Below are positions 15,656 to 27,384 of a DNA stretch of 64,000 bases, one piece after another. A program made the position numbers and the translations under genes. The notes under the pieces are model-generated. The model did not search any database. It was given only the letters and a program-made list of their open reading frames with translations, and was not told the DNA's origin. Within the stretch, counting starts at the first letter, position 1, and every line of letters begins with the position of its first letter. The DNA comes from Adiantum capillus-veneris. Lineage: Eukaryota; Streptophyta; Polypodiopsida; Polypodiales; Pteridaceae. The stretch covers positions 140,008,398 through 140,072,397 of the forward strand of contig CM043958.1 of assembly GCA_014529385.2 (NCBI GenBank), read 5' to 3'.

Positions 15656-18310
15656 ATCTGTTCAGGAACAAGGATCTCCTCGTTTTCTTCCAATTTGGGT
15701 TGCTCATCAGGCTCCCCATCATCAGGCACATCACCGTTAACAGGTTTCAAGAGACTCACATGCAATGCATTGTGAATCCTCCAAGTATCTGGCAGTTTCA
15801 ATCGGAAGGAGACATCATTTATCTTGTCAGTGATCCGGAAAGGTCCGTAGTATCGTATACTAAGATTTGGAAAAAGCCTCTCCTTTCCCTTTTTCTTTCG
15901 TAGGCGTGCCTTCTCAAAACGTAAGAGCACCCAATCATCCTCCTTCAATTTCAAGTTGCGATGATGGCGATCCACTGCCTTTTTCTGTCGTTCTTGAGAC
16001 TCTGCAAAGTCTCGCGAACCTTGGCAAAAGCCGTATCCAAATCTCGCAAATATTCATCCGCTTCAAATATCTAATCTTTCGTGCTCAGGAAGGATGGAAC
16101 CTTCACAGCACTTTCAACAATCTCACATGGCGTCTTCCCCGTCGAAGAGTGTATCGTGTTAGTGTAGGCAAATTCCACCAAAGGTAAGTTCTTTTCCCAT
16201 TGAGTCTTCTAATCCGAGAAACAAGACTTCAATAATTCTAAAATCACTGAATTGGCAATCTCAAATTGCCCGTCAGTCTGCAAGTGGAACGATGACGAGA
16301 ACTGCAACTACGTGCCAATGTTCTCCCAAATTGCCTTCCAAAACAAACTCATAAATCTGGGGTCTCTGTCGGAGACAATCGTCTCAGACGTGCCATGTAA
16401 TCGGAAAATCATCGTGATCATTCTGTGTTCTCGGGAGAAATCCATTTCAATACTTTTCCAGGGGCGGGTGGAAATGGGTAAAGGCTTTAACAATCCCTGT
16501 GCCTTATGCCTGTCAAAATTGACCATCTGGCATACTAAGCAACTGCGCACAAACTCTTCCACATCCTTTTTGAGTCTCGGCCCAAAGAAGTATCTCTCTA
16601 CCCCCTTCATGGTGGTAGCAATGCCGTGGTGACTCGTAAAAGGTGGACAATGGCATTCAGTCATAACCTTTTCCCTCAACGGTTGTGTAACGCACAACAT
16701 AGTCTTTTTCATCAAGTAGCCTTCCCGAAGGGAGTATCCAGCTATTGTCTCCCCATCCCATATCTGTGTGAAAATATCTGCAAAATCTGTATCTGTGGCA
16801 TACTGATCGACCATATCCTCGAAGCTCCTATGGTGTATCGCGGAAAAAGCCAGAACCAACGGCTTCCGAGACAAAGCATCTGCCACCACATTCTTCTGTC
16901 CCTGCACATGGACAATCTAGAAGTGAAACTGTGACAAGATGTTCGCCCACCGCATCTGCTTTTCCGAAAGCTACTTCTGTGACAAGAAGTAGTGCAAACT
17001 CTGATGGTCTGTAAAGACAGTAAAATCTGCTCCGAGTAGGTAATGCCGCCACTGAGTAAGAGCATGGATCACTGCCAAAAGCTCTTTCTCATATATCTGT
17101 GTTGTCATCTCCGGCCTAGAGAACAATCGACTCTCGTAAGCAATGACATGGCCTTCTTGCATCAAGACCACACCCAGACTACGACCACAAGCATCACAAT
17201 ATACTTCAAATGACTTTTGCAAGTCCGACAAAGTCAAAACGGGTCCCGTAGTCAATTTCTCTTTCAATGTCTGAAAGGCAGTCACTTCTGTGGATCCCCA
17301 CGAGAAAGGGACTCCTTTCTGTGTCAAGATATGCAAAGGGGAAGCAACCTCTGCAAACTTTCGTATGAACCGCCTGTAGTACGAACACAGTCCCAAGAAG
17401 CTTCCAACTTCATGGACATTCTTCCAATCGGGCCAATCACGTATAGTCTCTATCTTGGCCGAATCCACTTGCACTCCTGCTGCTGAGACAAAGTGTCCCA
17501 AAAAGTGTATCTCTGAAGCAGATGATCTCTGTGTTCTGCCTCATTCTTGGAGAAAACAATGATATCATCAAAGAAAGTGCTAACAAATAGCCTGTGCTCT
17601 CGAAAAATCTTGTCCATCATCCGGTTAAATGTCACAGGAGCATTGGTTAAACCAAAAGGCATCTCCAAAAAACTCAAATAACCCAAAAGTCGTCCGAAAA
17701 GCTGTCTTGTAGACGTCTTCCGGCGCGATTCGGATCTGATGATATCCACTCTTCAAGTCAATCCTGCTAAAGCACGAGGATCCATGTAACCTGTCGAGTA
17801 TATCATCGATCCTAAGAATCGGAAATCTGTTCTTGATGGTGATTTTGTTGAGAGCTCTATAATCAATGCACATTCTCCAAGATCCGTCTTTCTTCAAATC
17901 CAACAACAGTGGAGAGCAGTACGGTGAAGTACCAGGCTAGACAAGACCCTTTTCCAAGAGGTCTTTCACTTGGTTCATAATCTTTTCAATCTGTACTCGG
18001 CTCACACGGTAAGGTGGCCAGTTTGGTGACGTGCTTCCAGGTATCAAGTCAATGGTTTGATCTTCAGGCCCTCTAAAAAGCAATCGGCATGAGTGTGGAG
18101 AAAAATCTTGGCGTTCTTTTGTTCAAGTCAAAACATATTCAACCTTTTTCCATCGTTCAGTTCTCTCCCAAAAGAATGAGTAAAGAAACTGAAGTTCATC
18201 AAGTACAATCTCTGAGCCCTTCATTTGTCAAAGTCGCTTTCTCGGCCCGGTAGTCAACCATGGCGTAGTTCTGGTGGTACCAAGGGATTCCGAGTAGAAT
18301 GTCACTCACG
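15601..18310 (-). pseudogene. A1 Ty3 pol remnant (protease tail, RT, RNase H, integrase)
   Basis: From right to left: a protease-end motif LGIPWYHQNYA (about 18288-18260); the RT start with PPYRVSRVQ (about 18030) and [26 protein letters not shown] (17906-17700); RT thumb and RNase H with FLGLCSYYRRFI, FEVYCDACGRSLGVVL, KELLAVIHALTQWRHYLLG, FTDHQSLHY (17501-16971); VVADALSRKP and the integrase zinc region ending CLVCQ (16907-16500); and the integrase tail LVEFAYTN-like region, DWVLLRFEKARL, YYGPFRI, HVSLLKPV (about 16200-15700). Stops and frameshifts occur at several points, and most of the integrase catalytic core between about 16445 and 16400 is deleted. The last codons run into LTR sequence. 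Confidence 0.88.
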
Positions 18311-18418
18311 TGCCCTAAACACCCCTGTCAATGCTCGGTGTAATGGCAACATCCCATCCGGGTGCCAGTAGAACTACCTCCGCCTGTGGCGTCAATCTGT
18401 CGGGCATCAGTCTGCCGT

Positions 18419-18430
18419 GCTCTGATACCA
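18419..18430 (-). promoter_or_regulatory. A1 primer-binding site (initiator tRNA-Met)
   Basis: On the minus strand the sequence TGGTATCAGAGC lies one base inside the 5' LTR. It is the standard complement of the 3' end of plant initiator tRNA-Met and fixes both orientation and LTR boundary. Confidence 0.93.
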
Positions 18431-18431
18431 C

Positions 18432-18990
18432 TGTAACAGACTTGGACACTCCAAGTCAAGAATCAATCACGACAGCACCAAATAACCACTTCAAACAATT
18501 CACAGATCACAATAGATTTGCACTTGCCCGGCGGAGTTCCGTGCCTAGAGATATTGGCTCCAAAGACTGGCGCCCCTTTCGGTATTTCTTTTTGTATTAA
18601 TCAATCATCAAAGTACAAGAGAGCGGTTAGGGTTTCACTCTCAGACTCTGCGTCCAGATGCTCTGAGAAGTGAGGCCCTTACCACTAATTTAAAGGTTAC
18701 AAGGGATGCCCAAAAGCAGAGCCCCAAAAGCTTCAATCAAAAACAATTGCTCTCTCTCTCTCTCACAGAGAGTCAAAACTTGAAAGCAAAAGTATTCTCT
18801 CTATCTTTCTCATTGCGTAGAGAAAAAGCAAAATTTGCGTCGCTCATTATTTTAAGAAAAGAAAAAAAAAATTAGCCTCCACGATTTCCGGAAATTAGGG
18901 TTTCTGGCAGAAATTAGGGTTTGCAGGAATTTTAGGGTTTCTAACAGAAATTAGGGCTTCTGCTGTCCGCCACGTCATCACTTTGTGACA
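18432..18990 (-). repeat. A1 5' LTR
   Basis: This 559-bp LTR has TG...CA ends on both strands. Its right end (CATCACTTTGTGACA, 18976-18990) matches the right end of the A2 LTR at 21248-21262, which confirms the boundary. The inner 395 bases match the left LTR. The shared block is at 18569-18591. Confidence 0.85.
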
Positions 18991-18995
18991 ACGAA

Positions 18996-19364
18996 AACCT
19001 GCAGTACCAGAGAAAGAACATCCCCTCAAACAAAGTGCTCCAAGAAATAGGTCCCAAGCTGAGTGTGAAAACTACTTCTGTAGCCATGGTTGCATCCATT
19101 TGAGTCCTTACCATACCATACGTACCTTATGTTTTCTATTCATCGGTGTGTCTCTCATATTACATTTTTAAAATTAGAGGTGTAGTGATACAACCATATG
19201 TTACACTTTTGAGTTCATTCTTATAGTTTGGAAGCATCGTTGTAGCCTCACTTAAATTATCTTTTCTATGTCTGTAATCGATATGAACTGTTATCTTTGA
19301 TCAGCAAAGTGGAAATAAGAAACTTATGTAGAAAAAAATTGATGCATTGCCCACCTTATCTAAG
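18996..19364. other. Non-coding DNA between A1 and a Copia relic
   Basis: This is the original right flank of the A1 insertion. I looked for the missing 5' exons of the peroxiredoxin on the minus strand and did not recognise any. Confidence 0.4.
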
Positions 19365-19645
19365 GATGGCAAACAATATGTGTAGCATATCAGTATACCC
19401 CTTCTTTCCATCGGAACTGTCAGCCTTGTACTTCACCTCGAAGATCTATCCAGTCCCAATGACTTTCCACTTCGTAGGCCGAGAAACCAACATCCAAGTG
19501 CCATTCCGCTCTATCACCTCCGACTCCAACTGCATGGCACGCGTCTAGGAGTCATGCTCAAGGGCTTCTTCCACCGCTGAAAAGGTGTCATATCCTCCAA
19601 AGCAAGAGTAGGCGCTCTATTCTGGATATAGACTACTGGAGAGTA
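19365..19645 (-). pseudogene. Copia integrase-end / RT-start remnant
   Basis: The minus strand reads VYIQNRAPTLALEDMTPFQRW (about 19645-19570), the end of a Copia integrase. It is followed by ESEVIERNGTWMLVSRPTKW and KVIGTG-stop-IFEVKYKADSSDGK (about 19530-19400), the start of a Copia RT. The normal spacer between these domains is deleted and at least one in-frame stop is present. Confidence 0.8.
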
Positions 19646-20583
19646 AGCATCTGCCAAAAAAACTTGAGAAAGGGAATCTCCACCATCGTCTAGTCCTTAA
19701 GCTCGACAACTCCATTCTAGTGTACGGAGTAGTCATCTGCCACGTGTAGCGGAAGTGTCTTAAGGATTTAGCTCGGATATAGTACTCCACACACAAACAC
19801 AAGGGTAACTTTATCTAACTTGCAAGAACTGAATTGAATGAAAGAGAGAGAGAGACACACACACACACACACACAGCGACGACACGACATGTCGGGTCCC
19901 AACCACTCTCAAGGGCCTACTTGCTCTATTGCCAGAGCAAGTACTTACTTTACTACTTGCACAAAATGCTGATACAATGATGCTAAATGATGAGATGTTG
20001 AGATGTTAGTGGGTACTTGATGCGGATGCTTGGTACTACTAAGATACTAAAAGGTACTGCAGATACTGGGTGCTTGGTACTACAAGTTCTTGGTACTTGG
20101 TATTGCATTGTACTTTAGGTACTGAAGGTACTTGGGTGCTAAGGACACAGAGATCCTAATGATCCCTACGCTGAGCTAGGCAGGAGCCAAGCCAAAACAC
20201 AAGGGGTGCTAGATGCTGAGGTACTGCGTCGATGACGACCACGACGATGACGACGACGACAAGGGGTCCTTGTACTACGGTGCTCCTAGGGCTAATGGGT
20301 ATTGCTGGAGATCTTTGGAACCCCCTTGCATAAATGGTTTGTACACACGTTTTGACAGATGTTATTACACTACAATGGGCATCTAGCATGACATGCATGT
20401 AGATCTAGGTTAGAGGAATCCAACGAGCCATTCCTTGCACCCATAGGATTCCCGAGTAGGCACATGTGCGACAGTTTCACCCAGAAATTGATCCCCGACC
20501 AAACTTATTCATAAATCATTTTTATGATTTATTTGTTGGGTCTGGTGGAGGGTTTGCCCTACCTAAGCCTAAGGAAATTCATA
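19646..20583. other. Repetitive non-coding DNA
   Basis: It contains a short GA/CA tract (19842-19875) and a degenerate minisatellite of GGTACT units (about 20011-20140). It also holds a GAC/GAT-rich stretch (20232-20262), a single arm of the 5.5-kb foldback core (about 20391-20417), and a small perfect hairpin (ATAAATCAT, four T, ATGATTTAT, 20511-20532). No gene recognised. Confidence 0.5.
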
Positions 20584-20660
20584 TGTTACAGGCTTGGACA
20601 CTCCAAGCGAGAAATCAATAGCAACACACGAGTAGAAACTTCAAAATTACTGAACTTTAC

Positions 20661-20712
<52 letters not shown>

Positions 20713-21262
20713 ACACAACGGCACGGCAGAGTTCCACGCCCAAAAGCACTGTCCCCAAAGACTGGCGCTCCTTTCGGTATTTCTTTACTATTGCTCACAG
20801 TAAATACAACTCCCGAGGGTCATCCGCTCTCAGACTCTACGTCCAGATGCTCTGCAAAGTGAGAGGCCCAAGGACTCTTTTAACTTACAAGGGATGCCCA
20901 AAATCAAAGCCCAGAAAAGCTTCAGTTCTAAAGCACATTAACCCAAAAGCATCTGCTCTCAAAAGCTAGCACTAGGCTCTCCAAAAGTAGCCAACGTAAT
21001 TTGCAGAAATCCGTACAACGTACCACGTGGCACCAGCAACGCAAAACACGAAAAATTCGTACTGTCCTGCCATGTCATTGTCCTTACGGACTGCTACATC
21101 AACATGTCAGTGCATTTTACGGAAATCCTCCACAGAGTTCAAGCTTTTGTCTTTTAGGGTTTTGAGCCATGCTCATTAAGTTCTTCAAGTTGGTCGGTTC
21201 AGTCTCTCGTCCACTTGGTCATTTCTCTTTCAATTGGTCATGCCATGCATCACTTTGTGACA
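20584..21262 (-). repeat. A2 LTR (3' LTR of a second reverse Ty3 element)
   Basis: This 679-bp LTR is related to A1. Its left end (TGTTACAGGCTTGGACACTC) and right end (CATCACTTTGTGACA) match the A1 LTR ends, and the shared block is at 20764-20786. The middle has a GA microsatellite (about 20662-20709). A polypurine tract abuts the right end, so this is the 3' LTR of an element pointing left. Confidence 0.85.
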
Positions 21263-21281
21263 TTCCCCCCTCTTGAAAGAG
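21263..21281 (-). promoter_or_regulatory. A2 polypurine tract
   Basis: On the minus strand CTCTTTCAAGAGGGGGGAA leads directly into the LTR start TGTCACAAAG. It is the plus-strand priming site for reverse transcription. Confidence 0.8.
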
Positions 21282-22847
21282 TTGTAATCGCCATCGATTA
21301 CGCCTGCAAAAACAGCCAAAGGACAGAAACTTTCTTCAATAGACACTGACTCTATGTACTCATGCACCAAACTCCACCAATCCAGCACTGATCACATCAC
21401 ATTTCTGTCAACGATCTGAGATACAAATCCTGATCATTATAACCATTTAGCAATCACATCCAAACCAAGCTTATCTATTCACGGATGTCTTGATCTACTA
21501 AATCCTGTTACTATCAGATTCATATCTTTTCATTTCACATTTCAATCAAGTAAACCATGCCCATGAATATCCCCACAAGACAGTACATCCACATAAGAGT
21601 GCAGTTCACATAATCACACACTTGGTTCACATTGATGACCTTGTTTTCAATCATTCAATCTAGCCATCTCATTCCCTTCAGAACTCTTGATGCACCTAGA
21701 TAATTGTGCAAGGATCTCATCCTTCTGGAAATCTTGATACACTCACAATAGTATCCAATCATCTGATCCAAATGGACATCTTGATACACCAGAATCTCAT
21801 TCAGTTCACATTCACTTGGGCATCACATCTAGATCTCATTGATCTCTAACAAATGTCTATATGCACTAAGTTCAAATCATATTCATTCTTCATTGACTTA
21901 GCAATTACATCTAGATCTTACTTATCTCTGACAGATGTCTAGATGCACTAAGTTCTAATCATTCATCAAACAAAATGCTACAGACATTTCATCTTTCTCT
22001 ACATGTCTCTAACAATACACACATGAAAGAGTACATATTTTCAGTTCAATCAAGAAAATTTCCAATTCAATGTACACAATTCATAAAGTCATTCCGCAAA
22101 ATATTGCTAGCCTGTTAGTAACCTAAGATCTCAAAGGAAAAAAAGTGACTTTCATTGGCTTTAATTGGGAAATTAGTGACTTTAATTGGCAATCTGTGAC
22201 AAAGGAGTGGAGTGGCTCCCCTCTTGTGCAATCCCACCGCACCAGATTCAACCTGTTGATTTATCGGCAGTAACTTTTGGCATAGGCACTGCTAATAGCC
22301 CAAAAGCTTCAAGGTGCAGCTCTTTCAGAATAGAATTTGCGAGGTTCTCCTCCTCCATCCACTTTGCATAGAGGGCCAAAAGGTGCCCTTGACCAAATTA
22401 TCCAGTGGACTTAGCTTACCTTTGTGTACTTGTGTGCCATTTGACCTCTTGATAGCCCTTATGCCCTCCCTATCCTTGGCACCTCAATCTAGATATGGTG
22501 AAATTCTCTAATCTACCAACTGATTCCCTTGTTCTTTCTTTCCTTGTGCCCTAGGACCTATGGGTAGCCTCGCTAGCCTCCCCTGTCCACTGGCACGTCA
22601 GTCTCAATCGTCGGAACCTTGAGACGTACTATCATCTGATCCATGTTCTTCTCCGAAATCCTCTAATGAACTTGCATCTAGTTCCCTTCGTTCATCGGAA
22701 CCCTTGCGCTGCCATCTGATTCTCTTATTGCTTAGGAATCCTGTGATGAGTTGTCATCCGGTTCCCCTGATTCATTATCTTCACTGAAAGACTCTTGGCT
22801 TCGTGAGGTGGATACTATCGTGTCCGTAGAATAAGTCAATGGCCCGG
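21282..22847 (-). other. A2 internal region, degenerate
   Basis: It lies between the A2 polypurine tract and the element E insertion site. No RT, RNase H or integrase motif was recognised on either strand. The minus strand near 22840-22600 has broken hydrophilic frames that could be an old gag tail. It ends with the CCCGG target site (22843-22847). Confidence 0.5.
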
Positions 22848-24325
22848 TGTCACCAGCGTGTGACTACTATCTATCCTATTTGTTGATTTCTTTCTTATTA
22901 TCTATTTACTTTCACTTTTTGGAAACACCCCTCGGGAAATCTAACTGCCCTGCATTGCATAGCTAGAGTGGAACTATCCAGAGGGAGTCTAGGCCTGAGG
23001 GCAAGAGAGCACTAAGGTTGGACAAGGACTATGGTTAGCCAAAGTGGGGTCATTGACTAGCCAAAGTGGAATCCTTTGCTAGAAAAACTACATTTCAGTT
23101 TTGGGTGTGGCTGCAGTGTACAAAGGGGGTCAGATGACCTAGAAAGATACAATGGCAGCATCTCCTAAAATTTAGGGAACTGCTATTTTGGGACCTGAAA
23201 ATGTGTTTGCGTCATTACCTCCGGAATGACAAGGAGAACATTTTCTTACTCTGCCGTGAAGTCAACTGGGCAACCGGTTGGGAGATTTTTAGGCGGCAAC
23301 CCCGAAACGGAAAAATGCTTGTAAATCCGCCAAGTGGCACATTCTGGTGCACTTTTCTCATGCAAGAGAAGGTGGCGCTGAATTTTAAGTTGGGAGAGGC
23401 TCATTTTCAGATTTTGTCACAGGTTAAGAGCTATGGAGTGCTTGCTTTCCCTCCTATGTACAGTGCGGTGCCAGGAGTGATGCCCTGCACGCTACGCACT
23501 GCCCTCTCTTTCCCCTATGGCAGTATGTTATGCCCCTCTAGTGGGCTTTTCAATTGACCAATGTACAATTGTGTGGGTTCATGCGCGATTGCCGAGGCAA
23601 GAGCCTCTTGCACAGGTACTGGATTAGCTAACGGCTAATCCCCCCGCAGGTAAAGGTGAATTCGGAGAGGTTTCACGCCAGAAATCTCGTCCGATTCAAA
23701 GGGCAAGTAGCCCTACAGGTGCGGGAGCTCGAGGACTTGCTACGGATGCGACCAGCACGTGAAACGGAGCCCAAAACAGTGAATTACAGCCTGCTGTGTA
23801 TTTTTGCAGGTTTAGGGTTTTGCCCCTAAACGGTCCCTAATACCCCCAGGAGGTTTAGGGACGCGAGGGGACCGCTGTACAGGTGATCTGGCGCATTTTC
23901 AGGGCTGAAAACAGAGAATTCAACGTGCTGCAGATTCTCGCCAGGTTTTGCAAAGTGCCCGTATGCGTCGGGAAAGTCATTCAATGCGTCGGAATACTGA
24001 CTGTGAAGGGTCCTAGTACAGTTATGCTGCCGAAATCGGACCGGAACAGTTGAAATTCAGCCAAGTTTGTGCAGGGCAGCTGTAGGGAACCACAGCATTT
24101 ATTCCCTCTTTTAAACAATAAAGAAATACCGAGAGGGGTGCCTAAGTTAGGGGCCAATCTGGTGTAGGTCTTCTCATACAGGTGCATTCTAGCAGCCTGT
24201 ATCCATTTCCCCCATGTTGTGTCTTGAAAGTACAGGTAGAATAGACGACTAATAATGGGTGAAAGCTAAATCAAGGTTTGAAGTAAAGTCTATCGCCCTT
24301 TTTGAAAGTTAACAGGCCGGTTACA
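22848..24325 (+). repeat. E 5' LTR
   Basis: A 1478-bp LTR starting TGTCACCAGCG and ending GGTTACA. From 23141 it aligns closely with 25904-27087. The shared block (AAAGAAATACCGAGAGGGG) is at 24120-24142, just after AACAAT. A candidate primer-binding site TGGTTCCATCGACGGG follows immediately at 24326; it is not the initiator-Met type used by its neighbours. Confidence 0.88.
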
Positions 24326-24432
24326 TGGTTCCATCGACGGGATTAAATCACTTTTTCCCATAGAAGTGAGCCTTGGTCAGTTTGGGCTTGAAGACACAGG
24401 GGATCATAGACCAGACACAGGGAATTGCAATT

Positions 24433-25938
24433 ATGGCTGATAGACCAGATGATGTGACTGAAGAGGTTTCCTCTTCACAGGGTCAACAGACACATGAAGT
24501 GGGTGAGTCTTCAAGACCACCACAGACGGATGATGATATATTCAGGACCCAGTTGGCTACTGCTGTGGCTATGTTCACACAAGTAATGCAGAACCCGAGG
24601 TTTTTAGCCTTTCTGCAACCTCCTGTTCCGTCTCAGCAAGTTGGGTCACTGGATCATATTCAAAAGCCTGTTAAGGCTCGAGCATAGGTGATTCATACTG
24701 CACAATCAATGGAAACACCTATACACTTGACGGAGAACATGCAGTCTCCACAACCTGTGCCTAAGGTGCAAGAACAGGTGGCTGAGATGCCAGTCTTTCA
24801 AGCTGTACCAGTTCAACCAGCCACCTTTCAACAGCCTATAGCTGGTTCTAACGGGCAGGGAAGCAACCTACAGGCTATGCAACAAGTCTTCCCACCACCT
24901 TCAGTATACCCTGGCTATTTTGGAGGTGGATCGGTATTCCAGAGCATGGCTGGTCATGCACCTGGAAATCAGTTTTACACGCCAGGAACAGTGTTCGGGG
25001 GTGCTCAAACGATGATGCCTAACCCCATGTATGGTGTCACGGGCATGCTACCAGGGTTTCAAAGCACTCAGGGCCAATTTGGGATGCCACAGGCAAATTT
25101 TGGTATGGCTGGAATTACAAATCAGCAGCCAAATATGGCATTTCCAGGTCAACTTAATTGCGGTCAAGGAACACAAATGAACCCTAACAGTGTTTCCATG
25201 TTTCAATCACTTCCATAAGACAACTTAACGCTGCTAGAGAGGCCAACTCCGTACAAAGAAGGTGGCAAAGGTGTGACATTCACGACCTTTACAGGGTTTG
25301 ATGACAGGAAGAAGGCTCTCTCATTCCTCCAGCAGTTTGACAAGGCCTATGCAGGGGGAAACTTTACAAAGGCTTCAAAGGTCCGCAAGGCAGCCACTTT
25401 CTTGACAGGGAATGCGGGACAATGGTGGACACAAGCTCCGTCCACATGGATTTACTTCAAGCAGATTTTTGCAGCAGCATGGTTATCTGATGACTTTGAA
25501 GCAGATGTCATGACAGAATGGCACCAGCCTAATGCTGCTACTTGCAAGAATCTTGATGATTACAATCGGAAGTTTTGGAAAGCTCTACTTCCAGTAACTT
25601 CGTATAGGTTTGTGCCATTGACAGAACAGATTGAAAAATACTATTGTGGCCTACCCAAAGGATTGAGAAAGTACTGCACGAAGACCAAAGTCAATACTTT
25701 GACGCAGCTCATTGAGGTAGCAAACACTGGTAATGGTTTGCTCAAGGGAGAAGATTGTGAATTCAATACTGGCGTCAAGGAAGGATCAGCCAAGAAAAAT
25801 TCAACGAAGAAGTATATTCCCAAGGAGGCTCCGAAAGAGACTCAGAAGCCAGCCAACGCAGGGAAAGACAAAGCTACGGCTGAATCAGAAAAGGGACCAA
25901 CGAAGAAAGATACAATGGCAGCATCTCCTAAAATTTAG
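24433..25938 (+). pseudogene. E gag (two in-frame stops)
   Basis: One reading frame starting MADRPDDVTEEV runs to 25938, broken only by TAG at 24685-24687 and TAA at 25216-25218. The N-terminal third is low-complexity and rich in Gln, Pro, Gly and Met. The conserved gag core (about 25273-25720) contains FTTFTGFDDRKKALSFLQQF, RKAATFLTGNAGQWW and YYCGLPKGLRKYC, typical of plant retrotransposon gag proteins. A lysine-rich tail follows and ends in MAASPKI, whose last codons belong to the truncated LTR. No zinc knuckle remains. Two nonsense changes in about 500 codons suggest recent loss of function. Confidence 0.87.
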
Positions 25939-27087
25939 GAAATTGCTATTTTGGGACCTGAAAATGTGTTTCCGTGATTACCTCCGGAATGACAAGGAGA
26001 ACATTTTCTTACTCTGCCGTGAAGTCAACTAGGCAACCGGTTGGGAGATTTTTAGGCAGCAACCCCGAAACGGAAAAATGCTTGTAAATGCGCCAAGTGG
26101 CACATTCTGGTGCACTTTCCTCATGCAAGAGAAGGTGGCGCTGAATTTTAACCTGGGAGGGACTCATTTTTAGATTTTGTCACAGGTTAAGAGCTATGGA
26201 GTGCTTGCTTTGCCTCCTATGTACAGTGCGGTGCCAGGAGTGATGCCCTGCACGCTACGCACTGCCCTCTCTTTCCCCTATGGCAGTATGTTATGCCCCT
26301 CTAGTGGTCTTTTCAATTGACCAATGTACAGTTGTGTGGGTTCATGCGCGATTGCCGAGGCAAGAGCCTCTGCACAGGTACTGAATTAGCTAACGGCTAA
26401 TCCCCCGTAGGTAAAGGTGAATTCGAAGAGGTTTCACGCCAGAAATCCCATCCGATTCAAAGGGCAAGTAGCCCTACAGGTGCGGGAGCTCGAGGACTTG
26501 TTACGGATGCGACCGGCACGCGAAACGGAGCCTGAAACAGTGAATTACAGCCTGCTGTGTATTTTTGCAGGTTTAGTGTTTTGCCCCTAAACGGTCCCTA
26601 ATACCCCCAGGAGGTTCGGGGATGCGAGGGGACCGCTGTACAGGTGATCTAGCGCATTTTCGGGGCTGAAAACAGAGAATTCAGCGTGCTGCAGATTCTC
26701 GCCAGGTTTTGCATAGTGCCCGTATGCGTCGGGAAAGTCATTCAATGTGTGGGAATACTGACTGTGAAGGGTCCTAGTACAGTTATGCTGCCGAAATCGG
26801 GCCGGAACAGTTGAAATTCAGCCAAGTTTGTGCGGGGCAGCTTGTAGGGAACCACAGCATTTATTCCCTCTTTTAAACAATAAAGAAATACCGAAAGGGG
26901 CGCCTAAGTTAGGGGCCAATCTGGTGTCGGTCTTCTCATACAGGTGCATTCTAGCAGCCTGTATCCCTTTCCCCCGTGTTGTGTCTTGAAAGTACAGGTA
27001 GAATAGACGACTAATAATGGGTGAAAGCTAAATCAAGGTTTGAAGTAAAGTCTACCGCCCTTTTTGAAAGTTAACAGGCCGGTTACA
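25904..27087 (+). repeat. E 3' LTR, 5'-truncated
   Basis: It aligns with 23141-24325 and ends in the same GGTTACA. The first 293 bp of the LTR are missing. The shared block is at 26882-26904 (AAAGAAATACCGAAAGGGGC). Confidence 0.9.
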
Positions 27088-27105
27088 CCCGGCGTGCATC
27101 CAAAT

Positions 27106-27384
27106 TGTTGGGCTTGAGGCTATGGGGGATGCAGTCGAAGGGTTGCCATGGCGTGGAGGATGGCGTGCAGCAGAAGCGAGAAAGAGAGAGGGAGTCGACA
27201 CAGAAGCCACAAAAGAAAAATAACGCTTCTTGTTTTTTTATTCAATAGTCCTTGTACATATATAGAGAACTTAAGCCAACCATGCAAAAACTGCCATGCA
27301 AACTCCACAAAGACTGGAGTGCACATTTACCTAAAACTAGTGGTGTTCCCACGGGATTATATCATACAGGGCTTGAACCCAACA
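27106..27384 (-). repeat. F 3' LTR
   Basis: A 279-bp LTR, near-identical to 28554-28828. A TATATATA box lies at about 27260-27265 read on the minus strand. Confidence 0.92.

Larger units (their letters stand above)
15261..18990 (-). mobile_element. Ty3/Gypsy LTR retrotransposon A1, gag-less, internally deleted
   Basis: Order on the minus strand: 5' LTR (18990-18432), tRNA-iMet type PBS, protease tail, RT, RNase H, integrase, and a truncated 3' LTR (15655-15261). The outer flanks GCGAA (15256-15260) and ACGAA (18991-18995) form a target duplication with one mismatch. No gag reading frame remains between PBS and RT. The 3' LTR lacks the outer third of its U3, and the polypurine tract is gone, fused directly to the end of pol. 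The element cannot be autonomous. Confidence 0.88.
22848..27087 (+). mobile_element. Gag-only Ty3-like LTR element E
   Basis: A forward element with 5' LTR 22848-24325, a gag-only interior and a 5'-truncated 3' LTR 25904-27087. The flanking CCCGG at 22843-22847 and 27088-27092 is an exact 5-bp target duplication, so the outer boundaries are firm. No protease, RT or integrase is present. The junction at 25904 fuses gag codons to a point about 293 bp inside the 3' LTR and shares about 10 bases (AGAAAGATAC) with the intact LTR there. It resembles TR-GAG type non-autonomous elements, or a deletion derivative. Confidence 0.9.

Noticed and set aside
18996-19150. Candidate N-terminal peroxiredoxin exon on the minus strand (MATEVVFTLSLGPISWSTLF)
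   Set aside because: It does not resemble the IIF N-terminal region, no proper donor follows in frame, and the resemblance was only length and position.
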